Assembly: GCA_938045215.1 (NCBI GenBank)
Contig: CALINF010000224.1
Location: 1 to 6,992 of the forward strand
Direction of reading: 5' to 3'
Source of the DNA: an uncultured Halieaceae bacterium
Lineage (GTDB): Bacteria > Pseudomonadota > Gammaproteobacteria > Pseudomonadales > Halieaceae
DNA: 6,992 nt
The notes below the pieces were generated by a model. It saw only the letters and a list, made by a program, of their open reading frames with translations, did no database searches and had not been told where the DNA came from. The stretch's first letter is position 1. The number at the start of each line of letters is the position of its first letter. The translations under genes and the position numbers were made by a program. Positions 5,664-6,992 of the stretch are shown one piece after another.

Positions 5664-6893
5664 ATGGCTATCGACTTTACTTTTCCACCGGAAGTCGACG
5701 CGGCACGCCTTCGCGTCAGGGAATTTCTCCATGAAACAGTAAAACCTGCGTTCAAGCTCATGCGAGAAAACGAGGATGCCAGCCGTAAAGATTGGTCTGC
5801 ATTAATCAAGCGTTTGCGCAGTGAAGCAAAAGCCAGTGGTAACTGGTTGCCACACATGCCTGCCGATGTGGGTGGCATGGGTTTAGGCGTGACGGCACTC
5901 GCTGCAGTTGCCGCAGAGGCAGCTAAAGTGCCCTACGGCCCTTACATCATCAATGGGCATGCCCCCGACGAGGGTAATATGCATACCCTTCATCACTTTG
6001 CCACCGAATTGCAGCGTGAAAAGTATCTGCAACCACTGCTCGATGGGGAAGTGCGCTCCTGCTTCTCCATGACCGAACCCGATGTCGCCGGCTCCGATCC
6101 GACCCTGATACAAACAACAGCGGTTGAGCAAGGTGATAATTGGGTTATCAACGGACACAAATGGTTTACCTCTGGCGCTCGGGGTGCAGATTTTGCGATC
6201 GTTATCGCACGCACAGATCCCGATGCGACTATACCCCAGGCGCGAAACTCGGCATTCATCGTTGACTGCGACAGTCAGGGGTTCGAGATCATACGGGACG
6301 TGGAAACCATGTCGGGCAGCCATAACCACTGCGAAATCCGCTACAACGATGTAATCGTACCCAAGGAAAACCTCCTGGGTGAGCGCGGCGGAGGCCATAA
6401 ACTCGGTCAGGTGCGACTGGGCCCTGCGCGACTGGCACATTGCATGCGCTGGATTGGCGAGATTGAAACTGCACTGGAGATGTTAGTCGACAGAGCACAG
6501 AACCGCTTCTCGCATGGCTCGTTGCTCAGTGAAAAACAGGGTATCCAGTGGATGATGTCCGACAGCGCTATGGAGCTCTACGCCGCCAAGCTTATGGTGC
6601 TACACGCCGCCTACAAGATCGAGAACGGGATGGAGTTCAAACAGGAAGTCTCCATGGCCAAGCACCATGTCGCTAATACCCTGTGGCGAGTCTGTGATCG
6701 GGCCGTGCAAGTACACGGCGCGCTTGGATACTCTACCGATTCACCGCTTTCGGGTATGCTGCAGCAGGCCCGCTGGGCACGCCTGGCCGATGGCTCCGAT
6801 GAAGTACACCAGATGCGTATTGCTGAGATATTGATGCGCACCTATAAGGAACAGGGCGAGATTGGACCGGCGATCGGGGGGCTCCCCCTGTAG
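5664..6893 (+). CDS. Acyl-CoA dehydrogenase (ACAD10/11-like class)
   Basis: This 409-aa FAD flavoprotein should introduce the alpha,beta double bond into an acyl-CoA and pass electrons to ETF. The flavin and substrate motif CFSMTEPDVAGSD is at residues 133-145. WFTSGARGADFAIVIART (167-184) is the second conserved block, and the middle beta domain extends to about 240. The C-terminal helical domain contains RLGPARLAHCMRWIG (251-265) and QVHGALGYSTDSPL (349-362), and ends with RLADGSDEVHQ (373-383). The ADGxDEVH ending marks the class resembling the dehydrogenase part of human ACAD10/11, where Asp376 occupies the place of the Glu in the YEGT motif of medium-chain enzymes. Substrate chain length cannot be read from the sequence. 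Length is normal for a stand-alone enzyme. The start at 5664 is supported by a Shine-Dalgarno and by the family-typical beginning MAIDFTFPPEV. It is divergent from the SnoaL-like/alkylsulfatase pair. Confidence 0.94.
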   Translation: MAIDFTFPPEVDAARLRVREFLHETVKPAFKLMRENEDASRKDWSALIKRLRSEAKASGNWLPHMPADVGGMGLGVTALAAVAAEAAKVPYGPYIINGHAPDEGNMHTLHHFATELQREKYLQPLLDGEVRSCFSMTEPDVAGSDPTLIQTTAVEQGDNWVINGHKWFTSGARGADFAIVIARTDPDATIPQARNSAFIVDCDSQGFEIIRDVETMSGSHNHCEIRYNDVIVPKENLLGERGGGHKLGQVRLGPARLAHCMRWIGEIETALEMLVDRAQNRFSHGSLLSEKQGIQWMMSDSAMELYAAKLMVLHAAYKIENGMEFKQEVSMAKHHVANTLWRVCDRAVQVHGALGYSTDSPLSGMLQQARWARLADGSDEVHQMRIAEILMRTYKEQGEIGPAIGGLPL

Positions 6894-6916
6894 CACTATA
6901 CTGAAACCAACTATTG

Positions 6917-6931
6917 CGATCTTACAGATCG
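6917..6931. promoter_or_regulatory. 15-bp dyad downstream of the acyl-CoA dehydrogenase gene
   Basis: CGATCTTACAGATCG has perfect 6-bp arms around TAC in the 73-bp spacer between the dehydrogenase stop and the next putative start. The stem is short and has no T-run, so it is not a convincing terminator. It could be a small operator or chance. Confidence 0.25.
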
Positions 6932-6966
6932 AATCAATCAATAACATTGAGGCTTCAACGATTCTT

Positions 6967-6992
6967 ATGGATACAAGCAAACTGGCAGCCAT
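6967..6992 (+). CDS. Start of a further gene, possibly an APH-like phosphotransferase (partial)
   Basis: Only eight full codons are visible from ATG at 6967-6969: MDTSKLAA. No strong Shine-Dalgarno precedes it; a GAGG lies 14 nt upstream. From memory of the family, a beginning of this kind (MDT-x-x-L-A-x-x-L) is common in phosphotransferase-family proteins with an aminoglycoside-phosphotransferase fold. Such genes often neighbour ACAD10/11-like dehydrogenases in bacteria and are fused to them in animals. Eight residues cannot prove identity, so the assignment rests mainly on context. Confidence 0.35.

Overview
This is an ordinary-looking stretch of a Gram-negative, probably gammaproteobacterial, chromosome. 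The evidence is a heme-exporter ATPase gene of the Ccm (system I) cytochrome c pathway, a TtcA-type tRNA thiolase, the cytosolic-type malate dehydrogenase common in proteobacteria, and a lipoprotein with a lipobox. A marine or otherwise lipid- and surfactant-degrading gammaproteobacterium would fit the gene content, but the genus cannot be fixed from this window. There are no tRNA or rRNA genes, CRISPR arrays, insertion sequences or convincing terminators.

Layout. Positions 1-1253 hold two minus-strand genes 2 bp apart: ttcA, then ccmA, whose 3' half lies off the left edge. A 185-bp divergent spacer separates them from a plus-strand pair, mdh (malate dehydrogenase) and a TetR-family regulator with a WHG-type C-terminal domain, 9 bp apart. 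The regulator gene ends only 3 bp from a convergent minus-strand pair. That pair is a small SnoaL/NTF2-like protein, transcribed first, and then a type III alkylsulfatase of the SdsA1 class with a lipoprotein signal. A 192-bp divergent spacer (5472-5663) contains promoter-like elements on both strands and a perfect 15-bp dyad. It leads into a plus-strand acyl-CoA dehydrogenase gene (409 aa). The last 26 bp look like the start of another plus-strand gene.

How the genes may work together. The right half reads as an accessory lipid-catabolism block. The alkylsulfatase would release fatty alcohols and sulfate from alkyl sulfates at the cell envelope. After oxidation and CoA activation encoded elsewhere, the chains could enter an acyl-CoA dehydrogenase step. 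This pathway link is inferred from proximity; only the enzyme family assignments are seen directly. The left half is housekeeping: tRNA thiolation, cytochrome c maturation and the TCA cycle. I found no clear evidence of a previously undescribed system. The most useful leads are the dyad lying over a candidate promoter -10, the mdh-TetR pairing, the start and sorting signal of the alkylsulfatase, and the possible kinase partner beginning at the right edge.
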